DNA from: Azospirillum sp. TSO35-2
GTDB lineage: Bacteria; Pseudomonadota; Alphaproteobacteria; Azospirillales; Azospirillaceae
Length of the DNA stretch: 64,000 nucleotides
NCBI RefSeq assembly: GCF_003116095.1
Contig: NZ_LGRA01000022.1
Location: forward strand, 257,930-321,929
Direction of reading: 5' to 3'
The notes beneath the pieces are model-generated. The model searched no databases, was not told the DNA's origin, and saw nothing but the letters and a program-made list of their open reading frames with translations. A program made the position numbers and the translations under genes. Positions 45,196 to 54,308 of the stretch are shown here, one piece after another; within the stretch, counting starts at the first letter, position 1, and every line of letters starts with the position of its first letter.

Positions 45196-46806
45196 CTACT
45201 CCGCCGCCTGGCTCCAGGTCTCCTCGATTGCCCGTTTCAGCTCCGGCGGCAGGATCGGCTTGTGCAGCAGGCGGAGCCGGCGGGCGTGCGCGCTGCGCAG
45301 CACGGCCGGTGCGGTGTCGCCGGTCAGCAGGATCGCCGGGACCTCCCAGCCGGCATGGCCCCACACCCGGTCGATGGCGGCCAGTCCGGTCTCGCCGGCC
45401 TGCAGGCGATAGTCGGCGAGGATCAGGTCGGGCACCACGCCGCTCGACTCCATCTGGTCGACGGCGTCGTTGCACGAGGTCGCCGCCAGCGTCCGCTGCC
45501 CCCAGTTCGCCATCATCGCGACGAGGCCGGTCAGCACGATCGGGTCGTCGTCGATGATCAGCACGGTCCGCGCCCCGTCCGGCGCGTCGGCCCGCTCCGT
45601 CGCCACCGGCGCCGCGTCGCCCGCGCCGGCCGCCGGGCGGACCAGCGGCACCTCCAGCGTGAAGGTCGCCCCGCGCCCCAGGATCGAGCGCACCGCGACC
45701 GGATGCCCCAGCAGCCCCGACAGCCGCCGCACGATGGCCAGCCCGAGGCCGAGGCCCTTCTCGCGGTCGCGCTCGCTGTTGCCGACCTGGACGAACTCCT
45801 CGAAGATCTCCTGCTGCTTGTCGTCGGCGATGCCGATGCCGGTGTCGGAGACCTGCACGACGAGGCGGTCGCCGCGGCGCCGGCAGCCGACCAGGATGCG
45901 GCCGCGGTCGGTGTAGCGCAGGGCGTTCTCCACCAGATTGCGCAGGATGCGCCCGAACAGCGCCGGGTCGGTGCGGACCACCGCGTCGCACGACACCACC
46001 CGGAAGCCGAGCCGCCGCTCGGCGGCGCGCCCGGCATACTCCGCCTCGATGTGCTCCAGCATCTCGCGCACCGAGACGTCGTGCAGCGAAACCGTGGTGA
46101 TGCCGGCGTCCAGCTTGGAGATGTCGAGGATGGCGTCCAGCAGCATCTTCAGGGCGCCGAGCGCCCGCTCGATGCTGGCCATGGTGCGGCGCTCGCGGTC
46201 GCCCAGCGTGCCGGCCGACAGCACCTCGGCGAACAGCAGCAGGCTTTGCAGCGGCTGGCGCAGGTCGTGGCTGGCGGCGGCCAGGAAGCGCGACTTGGAT
46301 TGCGCCGCCTGCTCCGCCGCGCGCCGCGCCGCCTCCGCCTCGTCGCGGGCGAGGTGCAGTTCCTGCAGCAGGGCGCGCGCCTCGTACTGCCGGTGGCGCC
46401 CGCGCAGCGCGGTGCGGACGATGGCGGCCATCGTGGTGGGGTGGAACGGCCGCTCCAGGAACGTCACGTTGCCCAGCAGCTCCATCAGGCGCAACGCCGT
46501 CGGGTTGCGCTCCGGCCCGCCGCCCTGCCGGGTCAGCAGCACGAACGGAAAGTCGGACCAGGCCGGCTGCGCCGCGATCCAATGCGCCAACGCGCCGATG
46601 CCGGAGGCGTGGAGCACCTCTTCCGTCAGCATGGCCACCCCGGCGCCGGCGTGGAGTTCCGCGACCAGCGCGTCGAGATCGGCGCAGATGTGGCCGGTCA
46701 GCCCGGCCTCGCGCAGGATCGTGGACGCCACCGCCGCGTCCCGCCCGCCCGGGGCCAGGACCAGCACGCGATCGTTCCCCGGCAGCCCGGCGATGGCGCC
46801 GCTCAC
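45196..46806 (-). CDS. Hybrid histidine kinase with N-terminal pseudo-receiver
   Basis: A 536-residue soluble kinase. Residues about 10-130 have the receiver fold pattern (VLVLAPGGRDAAVASTILREAG, then VAMLTEEVL), but the acidic pair and phospho-Asp are absent, so it is a pseudo-receiver. HisKA has AASHDLRQPLQSLLLFAEV, HATPase has NALRYTDRGR, DTGIGI and GLGLGLAIVRRLSGL, and a true receiver ends the protein (LIIDDDPIV, LILADYRLQAGETG, LHKPILP). GTG 46806 overlaps the stop of the KaiC-like gene (GTGA), so the two are translationally coupled. Confidence 0.87.
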   Translation of the reverse strand: MSGAIAGLPGNDRVLVLAPGGRDAAVASTILREAGLTGHICADLDALVAELHAGAGVAMLTEEVLHASGIGALAHWIAAQPAWSDFPFVLLTRQGGGPERNPTALRLMELLGNVTFLERPFHPTTMAAIVRTALRGRHRQYEARALLQELHLARDEAEAARRAAEQAAQSKSRFLAAASHDLRQPLQSLLLFAEVLSAGTLGDRERRTMASIERALGALKMLLDAILDISKLDAGITTVSLHDVSVREMLEHIEAEYAGRAAERRLGFRVVSCDAVVRTDPALFGRILRNLVENALRYTDRGRILVGCRRRGDRLVVQVSDTGIGIADDKQQEIFEEFVQVGNSERDREKGLGLGLAIVRRLSGLLGHPVAVRSILGRGATFTLEVPLVRPAAGAGDAAPVATERADAPDGARTVLIIDDDPIVLTGLVAMMANWGQRTLAATSCNDAVDQMESSGVVPDLILADYRLQAGETGLAAIDRVWGHAGWEVPAILLTGDTAPAVLRSAHARRLRLLHKPILPPELKRAIEETWSQAAE

Positions 46807-48311
46807 CCGGCGTTGTCCTCGAGCAGGACGGGGCCCAGGCTGCCGCCGGCCGGGTCGTATTCCGGCACGCCGCGCAGCACGCCCTGGAACGCGACCAGCG
46901 GCTCGCCGACCTGGAAGCCGGTGCGGCTGATCCGGTATTCGCGGATGGTGTCCTCGTGCAGGCCCATGCGCTTCTTGATCACCGAAATGGCGCGGCGGAC
47001 CCGGCCCTGCGCCTCGAAATAGCGCAGCAGCACGACGGTGTCGGCCAGATAGGTCACGTCGACCGGCGCCTGCATGTCGCCGACCAGCCCGTGCTGCGCC
47101 ACGGTCAGGAAGGTCGACGCCCCCTGGCGGTTCAGGTAGGTCAGCAGCTCGTGCAGGTGCAGGATCAGGAACTGCTCCTCCGGCATCGCCGCCTGATAGC
47201 CGTTCAGGCTGTCGATCACCACGGTGTGCGCGCCGAACTCCTCGGCGCAGTGCCGGACCCGGTGGGCGAATTCGCCCGGCGACAGCTCCGCCGCGTCGAC
47301 CGTCTCCAGGATCAGCTGGCCGCCGGCCTGCAACGCCTCCAGATCGATGCCCAGCCCCTTGGCGCGGGTGATCAGCACGCCGATCTCCTCGTCGAAGACG
47401 AACATCGCTGCCCGCTCGCCGCGCTCGATGGCGGCGGTGATGAAGCGCAGCGTCAGCAGCGACTTGCCGGTGCCGGCCGGGCCCAGGATCAGCGTGCTGG
47501 TGCCCTGCTCGACGCCGCCGCCCAGCAGCGCGTCGATCTCGGCGATGCCGCAGCTCGACTGGGTGCGGGCGAAGCCGCTGTGGTGCTCCGCCGCGACCAG
47601 CCGCGGGAAGACCCGCACGCCGCCATCCGCGATGGTGAAGTCGTGGTAGCCGCCGCGGAACGCCTGCCCGCGGTATTTGACCACCCGCAGCCGCCGCCGC
47701 TCGGCCCCGTACAGCGGCATCATTCCCTCCAGGCGCAGCACGCCGTGAGCGACGCTGTGCACGGTCTTGTCCTGCGCCTCCGACGTCAGGTCGTCGAGCA
47801 GCAGCACCGTGGCCCCATGGCGGGAAAAGTAATGCTTCAGCGCCAGGATCTGCCGGCGGTAGCGCAGCGAACTCTGCGCCAGCAGGCGGATTTCCGACAG
47901 GCTGTCCAGCACGACGCGCGAGGGCTTGGCCCGTTCGATCGCCTCGAACATCAGCCGGATGGTCTCGCCCAGCTCCAGGTCGGACGAGTAGAGCAGGCTC
48001 TGCTGCTGCGCGGAGTCGAGCAGCGTTTCCGGCGGCACCAGCTCGAAGACCTCGATCTCCGGCGGCAGGGTCCAGCCGTGCGACAGCGCGCCCTCGCGCA
48101 GTTCCTCGTCGCTCTCCGACAGGGTGATGTACAGGCACTTCTCACCGGCCGCCGCGCCTTCCAGCAGGAACTGGAGCGCCAGCGTGGTCTTGCCGGTGCC
48201 GGGATGCCCCTCCAGCAGATACAGGCGTTTGCGGGTCAGGCCGCCGGCCAGGACATCGTCCAACCCCGGTGCGCCGACGCGGGCTTTGTTGGTGCCGGGT
48301 GGTGCTGACAT
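46803..48311 (-). CDS. KaiC-like double-RecA ATPase
   Basis: A 502-residue protein of two KaiC domains. Walker A motifs are GHPGTGKT (35-42) and GPAGTGKS (277-284). The Glu-rich sites are SESDEE (65-70) and FDEE (306-309). The C-terminal segment ISVIKKRMGLHEDTIREYRIS matches the end of cyanobacterial KaiC. At the positions of the autophosphorylated Ser431-Thr432 it has Thr420-Tyr421. No KaiA or KaiB gene is nearby; a hybrid kinase with a pseudo-receiver is coupled downstream. AAGGA precedes ATG 48311. A timing or ATP-dependent switch role is inference. Confidence 0.88.
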   Translation of the reverse strand: MSAPPGTNKARVGAPGLDDVLAGGLTRKRLYLLEGHPGTGKTTLALQFLLEGAAAGEKCLYITLSESDEELREGALSHGWTLPPEIEVFELVPPETLLDSAQQQSLLYSSDLELGETIRLMFEAIERAKPSRVVLDSLSEIRLLAQSSLRYRRQILALKHYFSRHGATVLLLDDLTSEAQDKTVHSVAHGVLRLEGMMPLYGAERRRLRVVKYRGQAFRGGYHDFTIADGGVRVFPRLVAAEHHSGFARTQSSCGIAEIDALLGGGVEQGTSTLILGPAGTGKSLLTLRFITAAIERGERAAMFVFDEEIGVLITRAKGLGIDLEALQAGGQLILETVDAAELSPGEFAHRVRHCAEEFGAHTVVIDSLNGYQAAMPEEQFLILHLHELLTYLNRQGASTFLTVAQHGLVGDMQAPVDVTYLADTVVLLRYFEAQGRVRRAISVIKKRMGLHEDTIREYRISRTGFQVGEPLVAFQGVLRGVPEYDPAGGSLGPVLLEDNAG

Positions 48312-48440
48312 CGGTGGTCCTTCAAGGCCTTGGCATCGTATCGGGGTGTCCCCGCAGGGTGTCCTGACCAGAGATTGGGGTGCGGATGGACCCCTGACAA
48401 GTTACGGCTTTCGGACCACCCCCTCGGGCGAGGCCATGAC

Positions 48441-48469
48441 AAAGGGCGGCTTCCGGAGGGAAGCCGCCC
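48441..48469 (-). terminator. Hairpin with short T-run after the LuxR regulator gene
   Basis: GGGCGGCTTCC (48444-48454) pairs with GGAAGCCGCCC (48459-48469) over a four-base loop. On the minus strand the stem is followed by TTT. It lies 67 bases past the stop at 48536 and before the KaiC start, so it may separate the two genes. Confidence 0.55.
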
Positions 48470-48535
48470 GTGGTCGTCGGCGCGGGGCGCCGGTCAGCGC
48501 TTGCCGGCCCGTGCCTGTCGGTCAGCGCCTGTCGG

Positions 48536-49309
48536 TCAGTGCTTGTGCGCCGGCGCGGCCGTCATATCCTCCGGGGCCATGCCGGCCCTCACCGCGACCA
48601 GTGCCAGCTGGGTGCGATTGCGGGCGCCCAGCCGTTGCATGATCGAGCGCAGATGCACCTTGATGGTGCCTTCCAGCACGCCGAGCGCGCGGGCGATCTC
48701 CTTGTTCGACCGGCCCTCCAGAAGAAGCCGCAGCACGGACTGCTGGCGTTCGGTCAGCGTCGCGACCGGGGCGGCGGTAACGCTCGGCGCGGCCGGGTCG
48801 GCGATCACGATCGGTTGCCCACCGCGCGCCGACGATGGCGGGGCGGGCGCGTAGATGCCGCCGCCCAGCACGACCGGCAGGGCCTGGTCCAGCGCCGTCG
48901 CCTCGCAGCCCTTGGAAACGAAGCCGCGGGCGCCGGCCCGGATGCAGCCGGCGATGACGCCGCGGTCGTCGGTCCCCGACACGACGATCAGCGGAACTTG
49001 GCCGTTCGCCTCCAGCATCGCCTCCACGCCGGGCAGCCCGTCGCTGTCCTCCAGTTGCAGGTCAAAGAGGACGGCGGTCAGGCCGGGCAGCGCGCGGACC
49101 TTGTCCAGGGCGTCGGACAGCGTCCCCGCCTCGTAGACATCGGCGTCGGTGAAGCGCTGCCGGATCATCAGGGACAGGCCGTGGCGCACCAGGGCATGGT
49201 CGTCGACGATCAGGAAACGACGACCGCTCCGGCCGTCTGGTTCCCGGTCCCGATCCTGCGACGCCGCATCCGGCGTGGTGGGCTCGTCGTTGCACAGGTC
49301 GTGAGCCAT
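48536..49309 (-). CDS. Response regulator, REC plus LuxR-type HTH (NarL family)
   Basis: A 257-residue regulator. An N-terminal extension of about 30 residues precedes the receiver: FLIVDDHALVRHGLS, phospho-Asp in AVLFDLQLEDSDG, VVSGTDD and FVSKGCEA. The HTH is LTERQQSVLRLLLEGRSNKEIARALG, then GTIKVHLRSIMQRLGARNR. GGAGTG before ATG 49309 sets the start. It is upstream of and co-oriented with the KaiC-like/hybrid kinase pair and is the natural output candidate for it. Confidence 0.87.
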   Translation of the reverse strand: MAHDLCNDEPTTPDAASQDRDREPDGRSGRRFLIVDDHALVRHGLSLMIRQRFTDADVYEAGTLSDALDKVRALPGLTAVLFDLQLEDSDGLPGVEAMLEANGQVPLIVVSGTDDRGVIAGCIRAGARGFVSKGCEATALDQALPVVLGGGIYAPAPPSSARGGQPIVIADPAAPSVTAAPVATLTERQQSVLRLLLEGRSNKEIARALGVLEGTIKVHLRSIMQRLGARNRTQLALVAVRAGMAPEDMTAAPAHKH

Positions 49310-49891
49310 GGATCGGCACTCCGTTCTTGTCGTGAGGGTGGGCGGGTCCGGGGGGATGGATTGCCCGCCGTCCCGACGCGGCGTGCGTTTCCTCGAACTA
49401 TGTCTGATGAGGGTAGGCGTCCGGTGGGGTCCCAACGGTACGCTGCCGTACACACTGATCGGAAGGGTCGGATCTTTCGGCCAATTACCCGAAAATGCGG
49501 TGAGTCTGCTCCGCCACGGGCCGGGTAACGGGCGCAGGACGCGACCTCCGCGGCATGGCGGTTCAGGATGGTGATGTCGCCCTGGACGCAGGACCGGACG
49601 CCCGCCGTCTGACGATTGCCCCCCGTGGGCATCCGTTCATCGACGGCGCAATGCGCAAAACCTTCCACCGCCGTTATGAACAGGCAATCCCTTCGGTGCC
49701 GAACTCCCTAGCATTCGGCCGCAAGCCACCCCGGTTCTCACAAAGCCGCAACAACAGAGATCCCAGAACGGCGCGGGTCCCGATGGAACCCGGCAAGGTC
49801 TCGGACCGGTTCCGCGGTGCGGCACCATGGCCGTGTGCTTCCGCCGACTGGAGCGGGGGGCGTCTTGATACCGATACAGGGAAAGGCGACG
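49310..49891. other. Non-coding intergenic region of 582 bases
   Basis: It separates the divergent LuxR regulator gene and the chloroperoxidase-like hydrolase gene. Short open frames here lack ribosome sites and recognisable products. A small inverted repeat (GTACG...CGTAC near 49437-49450) and AT-rich patches near 49470-49500 and 49660-49750 could hold the two promoters. No RNA gene is evident. Confidence 0.5.
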
Positions 49892-50728
49892 ATGATGAAC
49901 GGCAGCTATGTCACCACCAGCGATGATGTCCGGATTTACGTGAAGGAATGGGGGCCGCGCACCGGGCAGCCGGTCGTGTTCAGCCACGGCTGGCCGTTGA
50001 ACGGCGACGCCTTCGAGGACCAGATGCTCTATCTGGCCCAGCGCGGCTACCGCACGATCGCCCACGACCGCCGCGGCCACGGCCGGTCGTCGCAGCCGGG
50101 CTTCGGCCACGACATGGACCATTACGCCGACGACCTCGCCGCGGTCACCGAGGCGCTGGACCTGAAGAACGCCGTGCATGTCGGCCACTCCACCGGCGGC
50201 GGCGAGGTGGCCCGCTACATCGGCCGGCACGGCGTCGCCCGCGTCGCCAAGGCGGTGCTGATCGGCGCCGTCACCCCGATCATGGCGCAGACCGACTGGA
50301 ACCCCGACGGCGTGCCGATGGCGGTGTTCGACGGCATCCGCGCCGGCGTCCAGGGCAACCGCGCCCAGATGTTCAAGGACTTCGCGCCGGTCTTCTACGG
50401 CTACAACCGTCCGGGGGCGACGCCGTCGCAGGGCGTGATCGACACCTTCTGGCTCCAGGGCATGCAGGCTGGCCTGCTGCCGCTGTACGACTGCGTCAAG
50501 GCCTTCTCCGAGACCGACCTGCGCGAGGATCTGAAGAAGATGATCGTGCCGACGCTGGTCCTGCACGGCGACGACGATCAGGTCGTGCCGCTGGGCACCA
50601 CCGGCAAGGCCGCCGCCGCGATGCTGCCGAAGGGCACGCTGACGATCATCCCCGGCGCGCCGCACGGCCTGTGCACCACGCACAAGGACATCATCAACGA
50701 GGAACTCCTCGCCTTCCTGCGGAGCTGA
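49892..50728 (+). CDS. Alpha/beta hydrolase (non-heme chloroperoxidase-like)
   Basis: A 278-residue alpha/beta hydrolase. The oxyanion loop is FSHGWPLNGDAFEDQ, the nucleophile Ser is in VGHSTGGGEVARYIGRHG, the acid is in LHGDDDQVVPLG and the His is in PGAPHGLC. This text is typical of cofactor-free chloroperoxidases/aryl esterases; natural substrates are usually esters. It heads a seven-gene run on the plus strand. GGGAAAGG lies before ATG 49892, and the next codon is also ATG. Confidence 0.87.
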   Translation: MMNGSYVTTSDDVRIYVKEWGPRTGQPVVFSHGWPLNGDAFEDQMLYLAQRGYRTIAHDRRGHGRSSQPGFGHDMDHYADDLAAVTEALDLKNAVHVGHSTGGGEVARYIGRHGVARVAKAVLIGAVTPIMAQTDWNPDGVPMAVFDGIRAGVQGNRAQMFKDFAPVFYGYNRPGATPSQGVIDTFWLQGMQAGLLPLYDCVKAFSETDLREDLKKMIVPTLVLHGDDDQVVPLGTTGKAAAAMLPKGTLTIIPGAPHGLCTTHKDIINEELLAFLRS

Positions 50729-50733
50729 CGGCC

Positions 50734-51225
50734 ATGACCTACACCTCCCGACTGGACCTCGGCGAGCATGTCCGCAAGCAGGCGGTGGCGCTGCTCCAGG
50801 CCCGCCTGTCCGACGCCCTCGACCTCGAGGCGCAGTGCAAGCAGGCGCATTGGAACGTCAAGGGGCCGCAGTTCCTGCAACTGCACCAGCTCTTCGACGG
50901 CGTCCACACCGTGGTGGAGGAGTTCGTCGACCTGCTCGCCGAACGCATCACCACGCTGGGGCACATCGCCGACGGCCGCGTCCAGACCACGGCGGGCCGC
51001 TCGTCGCTCTATGAATACCCGCTGCAGGCGTCGGGCGGGGTCGAGCATCTGAAGGCGCTGGCCGCGACGCTCGGCCAGTTCGGCACGCTGGTGCGCGGCA
51101 ACATCGACGAGGCCGCCGGCGCCGGCGACGCCGACAGCGCCGACCTGTTCACCCAGCTCTCCCGCGAGACCGACAAGCAGCTCTGGTTCGTCGAGGCGCA
51201 TCTGGTGTCGGACGGCACCGCGTAA
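50734..51225 (+). CDS. dps: Dps-family ferritin-like protein
   Basis: A 163-residue four-helix protein that should form a 12-mer storing iron and protecting DNA from peroxide. The ferroxidase ligands are in QAHWNVKGPQFLQLHQLFDGVHTVVEEFVD split by the helix turn, i.e. the H-x-D-E pattern of Dps, with LAERITTLGHIADGR after it. It begins five bases after the hydrolase stop, so it belongs to the same stress operon. Confidence 0.88.
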   Translation: MTYTSRLDLGEHVRKQAVALLQARLSDALDLEAQCKQAHWNVKGPQFLQLHQLFDGVHTVVEEFVDLLAERITTLGHIADGRVQTTAGRSSLYEYPLQASGGVEHLKALAATLGQFGTLVRGNIDEAAGAGDADSADLFTQLSRETDKQLWFVEAHLVSDGTA

Positions 51226-51300
51226 GCCACCCCGTTTCAAAACAACCATTCCCCCATCCGGCGGCCCGCGACGCGCGGCCCCGATCCCACGGAGTTCATG

Positions 51301-51981
51301 ATGTCCTACCGCACCAACAAGCTGCTCAACGCCGACGACACCTGCTTCATCTTCATCGACCACCAGCCGCAGATGGCGTTCGGCGTCGCCAGCATCGACC
51401 GCCAGCAGTTGAAGAACAACACCGTCGCCCTGGCGAAGACCGCCAAGCTGTTCGGCGCCCCGATCATCCTGACCGCCGTCGAGACCGCGAGCTTTTCCGG
51501 CTACATCTGGCCGGAGCTGATGGACGTCGTCCAGCAGACCCCGATCGAGCGCACCTCGATGAACAGCTGGGATTCGGAGGAGCTGGTCGCCGCGGTGAAG
51601 GCCACCGGCAAGAAGAAGCTGGTCATCGCCGCGCTGTGGACCGAAGCCTGCCTGCTGTTCCCGACGCTGTGCGCGCTGGAGGAGGGCTTCGAGGTCTTCA
51701 TCATCACCGACGCGTCCGGCGGCACCTCGGTGGAATCGCATGAGGCCGCGGTGCGCCGCATGGAGCAGGCCGGCGCCAAGTCGCTGACCTCGGTCACCGC
51801 CCTGCTGGAACTGCAGCGCGACTGGGCCAAGCGCGAGAGCTACGACGGCGTCATGGCGATCGTCCGCGAGCATTTCGGCGCCTACGGCATGGGCGTCGAC
51901 TACGCCTACACCATGGTCCACAAGGCCCCGCAGCGCGGCGCCTTCCCGCACACCGTGGCCAACGTCCCCGAACACGCCTGA
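51301..51981 (+). CDS. Isochorismatase-family cysteine hydrolase (YcaC-like)
   Basis: A 226-residue hydrolase. The catalytic triad positions are Asp in FIFIDHQPQMAF, a Lys in the central region and Cys in AALWTEACLLFPTLCALEEG. The text is closest to YcaC-type hydrolases of unknown substrate, common beside chloroperoxidase-like hydrolases and amidohydrolases. GGAG precedes ATG 51301; the ATG one codon upstream is only three bases from the site. Confidence 0.86.
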   Translation: MSYRTNKLLNADDTCFIFIDHQPQMAFGVASIDRQQLKNNTVALAKTAKLFGAPIILTAVETASFSGYIWPELMDVVQQTPIERTSMNSWDSEELVAAVKATGKKKLVIAALWTEACLLFPTLCALEEGFEVFIITDASGGTSVESHEAAVRRMEQAGAKSLTSVTALLELQRDWAKRESYDGVMAIVREHFGAYGMGVDYAYTMVHKAPQRGAFPHTVANVPEHA

Positions 51982-51992
51982 CGGTCCGCCGG

Positions 51993-52020
51993 GGGCCGGC
52001 CCTCATCAGGCCGGCCCTTT
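51993..52020 (+). terminator. Possible intrinsic terminator after the YcaC-like gene
   Basis: GGGCCGGCC and GGCCGGCCC form a nine-base stem with a seven-base loop, followed by TTTC. It lies 12 bases past the stop. The short T-run makes it weak, so partial read-through into the XapX gene is likely. Confidence 0.5.
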
Positions 52021-52050
52021 CGCGCCATCTTTTCCAGGGGGAACGGACCC

Positions 52051-52314
52051 GTGAAACCCTATCTGCTGTCGCTCGGCGCCGGTCTGCTGGTGGGCATCGT
52101 CTACAGCCTGCTGAACGTCCGTTCGCCCGCGCCGCCGACCATCGCCCTGATCGGCCTGCTCGGCATCCTGCTGGGCGAGCAGGTGCTGCCGGTCGCCAAG
52201 CGCCTGTTCGGCGGCGAGGCGGTCGCCGCCTTCCTGTGCACCGAATGCGCCGACCATGTGCTCGGCGAAATGCCGGGCCACCAGACCGCCAACCGCGACC
52301 GGACGCCGGGCTGA
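52051..52314 (+). CDS. XapX-domain small membrane protein
   Basis: An 87-residue protein with two hydrophobic segments (about 4-22 and 30-50): LLSLGAGLLVGIVYSLLNVRSPAPPTIALIGLLGILLGEQ is the XapX/DUF1427 core, split by the PAPP turn. The C-terminal 35 residues contain CTECADH and are not part of the domain. Its function is unknown; it is regularly found beside amidohydrolases such as the next gene. AGGGGGA precedes GTG 52051. Confidence 0.8.
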   Translation: MKPYLLSLGAGLLVGIVYSLLNVRSPAPPTIALIGLLGILLGEQVLPVAKRLFGGEAVAAFLCTECADHVLGEMPGHQTANRDRTPG

Positions 52315-52366
52315 CCCCGGCCGCCGTACCCGCATCCAGTCCAGCGCAACCGAGACGAGGCCGACC

Positions 52367-54220
52367 ATGGCAAGCACCGACCTGATCCTGACGAACGCGA
52401 AGGTCACGACGCTCGACCGCGAAAACCCTCTGGCGTCCTCCATCGCCATCCGGGACGGGCGGTTCCTCGCCGTCGGCACCGAGGCGGAGACGCGGGCCGC
52501 GGCGGCGCCCGATGCCCGGGTGATCGACGCCAAGGGGCGCCGGGTCATCCCCGGCCTGATCGACAGCCACATGCACATCATCCGCGGCGGCCTGAACTAC
52601 AACATGGAGCTGCGCTGGGACGGCGTGCCGAGCCTGGCCGACGCCATGGCGATGCTGAAGCGGCAGGCGGAGAACACGCCGCCGCCGCAGTGGGTGCGGG
52701 TGGTCGGCGGCTTCACCGAGCACCAGTTCGCCGAAAAGCGCCTGCCGACCATCGAGGAGCTGAACGCCGCCGCCCCCGACACCCCGGTGTTCATCCTGCA
52801 CCTCTACGACCGGGCGCTGCTGAACGCCGCCGCACTCCGCGCCGTCGGCTACACCCGGGACACGCCGAACCCGCCGGGCGGCGAGATCGTGCGCGACACC
52901 GCCGGCAACCCGACCGGCCTGCTGCTGGCCCAGCCCAACGCGACGATCCTCTACGCGACGCTGGCCAAGGGGCCGAAGCTGCCGCCGGAATACCAGCTCA
53001 ACTCCACCCGCCATTTCATGCGCGAGATGAATCGGCTGGGCGTCACCGGGGTGATCGACGCCGGCGGCGGCTTCCAGAACTACCCCGACGACTACGCCAT
53101 CATCGACAAGCTCCACCAGGACGGCGAGCTGACCCTGCGGATCAGCTACAACCTGTTCACCCAGAAGCCGAAGGAGGAGCTGGCCGACTTCGCCAGCTGG
53201 TCGACGCAGGTCAAGCCGGGCGACGGCGACGACCGCTACCGCCACAACGGCGCCGGCGAGATGCTGGTCTACTCCGCCGCCGACTTCGAGGATTTCCGCG
53301 TCGCCCGCCCCGACATGCCGCCGACCATGGAAGCCGACCTGGAGCCGGTGATCCGCCTGCTGGTCGAGAACCGCTGGCCCTGGCGCCTGCACGCCACCTA
53401 CGACCAGACGATTTCCCGCGCGCTCGACGTCTACGAGAAGGTCAACCGCGACACGCCCTTCGACGGGCTGCACTGGTTCTTCGACCACGCCGAGACGATC
53501 AGCGACCGCAACATCGACCGCATCGCCGCGCTCGGCGGCGGCATCGCGGTGCAGCACCGGATGGCCTACCAGGGCGAGTATTTCGTCGAGCGCTACGGCG
53601 CCAAGGCCGCCGAGCGGACGCCGCCGATATCCCGGATGATGGCGGCCGGCCTGCCGGTCGGCGCCGGCACCGACGCCACCCGCGTTGCCAGCTACAACCC
53701 CTGGGTTTCTCTGTCCTGGCTGGTCACCGGGCGGACGGTCGGCGGGCTCGGCCTCTACCCGATGGCCAACCGGCTGGACCGCGAGACGGCGCTGCGGCTG
53801 TGGACCGAGGCCAACACCTGGTTCTCGAACGAGCAGGGCAAGAAGGGCCAGATCAAGGCCGGCCAGCTCGCCGACCTGGCGGTGCTGTCCGACGACTATT
53901 TCGCCGTGCCGGAGGACCGCATCGCCCATCTCGGTTCGGTGCTGACCCTGCTCGGCGGCGTGGTCGTCCATGGCGAAGGCGACTACGGCCCGCTGGCGCC
54001 GGCCTTGCCCAAGCCGATGCCCGACTGGTCGCCGGTCGCCACCTTCGGCGGCTACCACCGCGGGGCGGAGCCGCGGGCGGTCCTCGCCTCGGCCTGCGGC
54101 TGCGCCCACACCTGCACCGTCCACGGCCACGACCACGCCGCCGCGCTCGGCGCCGACGTGCCGACCGCCGACGTCCAGACCTTCTGGGGTGCGCTCGGCT
54201 GCGGCTGCTGGGCGGTGTGA
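52367..54220 (+). CDS. Amidohydrolase (YtcJ-like) with Cys/His-rich tail
   Basis: A 617-residue metal-dependent hydrolase. The N-terminal metal site is PGLIDSHMHIIRGG, further ligands are in FDHAETIS and the Asp in VGAGTDATRVASYNPW, and the beta-sandwich closes with LGGVVVHGEGDYG. The last 45 residues carry a Cys/His cluster (SACGCAHTCTVHGHDHA and GCGCWAV) of likely metal-binding type. The substrate is unknown. It sits between XapX and DoxX genes in the stress cluster. The start is ATG 52367. Confidence 0.85.
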   Translation: MASTDLILTNAKVTTLDRENPLASSIAIRDGRFLAVGTEAETRAAAAPDARVIDAKGRRVIPGLIDSHMHIIRGGLNYNMELRWDGVPSLADAMAMLKRQAENTPPPQWVRVVGGFTEHQFAEKRLPTIEELNAAAPDTPVFILHLYDRALLNAAALRAVGYTRDTPNPPGGEIVRDTAGNPTGLLLAQPNATILYATLAKGPKLPPEYQLNSTRHFMREMNRLGVTGVIDAGGGFQNYPDDYAIIDKLHQDGELTLRISYNLFTQKPKEELADFASWSTQVKPGDGDDRYRHNGAGEMLVYSAADFEDFRVARPDMPPTMEADLEPVIRLLVENRWPWRLHATYDQTISRALDVYEKVNRDTPFDGLHWFFDHAETISDRNIDRIAALGGGIAVQHRMAYQGEYFVERYGAKAAERTPPISRMMAAGLPVGAGTDATRVASYNPWVSLSWLVTGRTVGGLGLYPMANRLDRETALRLWTEANTWFSNEQGKKGQIKAGQLADLAVLSDDYFAVPEDRIAHLGSVLTLLGGVVVHGEGDYGPLAPALPKPMPDWSPVATFGGYHRGAEPRAVLASACGCAHTCTVHGHDHAAALGADVPTADVQTFWGALGCGCWAV

Positions 54221-54230
54221 GCCTGTGACT

Positions 54231-54253
54231 CCCTCTCCCGGGGCGGGAGAGGG
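54231..54253. repeat. CCCTCTCCC palindrome copy 4
   Basis: CCCTCTCCCG and CGGGAGAGGG form perfect 10-base arms around GGG, 11 bases after the amidohydrolase stop. CGTTTAT follows the stem, so it could act as a weak terminator on the plus strand. Confidence 0.7.
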
Positions 54254-54308
54254 CGTTTATCGCCAAATGCCCCCATCCCTCCCTTCACCCGCCAGCCGGA
54301 CCCTCACC

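Noticed and set aside
43027..47022. Plus-strand frame of 1331 codons spanning the binding protein and the KaiC/kinase region
   Set aside because: It runs out of frame through one operon and antisense through the next, with no recognisable domain.
49210..49926. Possible small genes in the 582-base gap (minus 152 codons, plus 123 codons)
   Set aside because: No ribosome sites, mixed base composition and overlap with the start regions of real genes on both sides.
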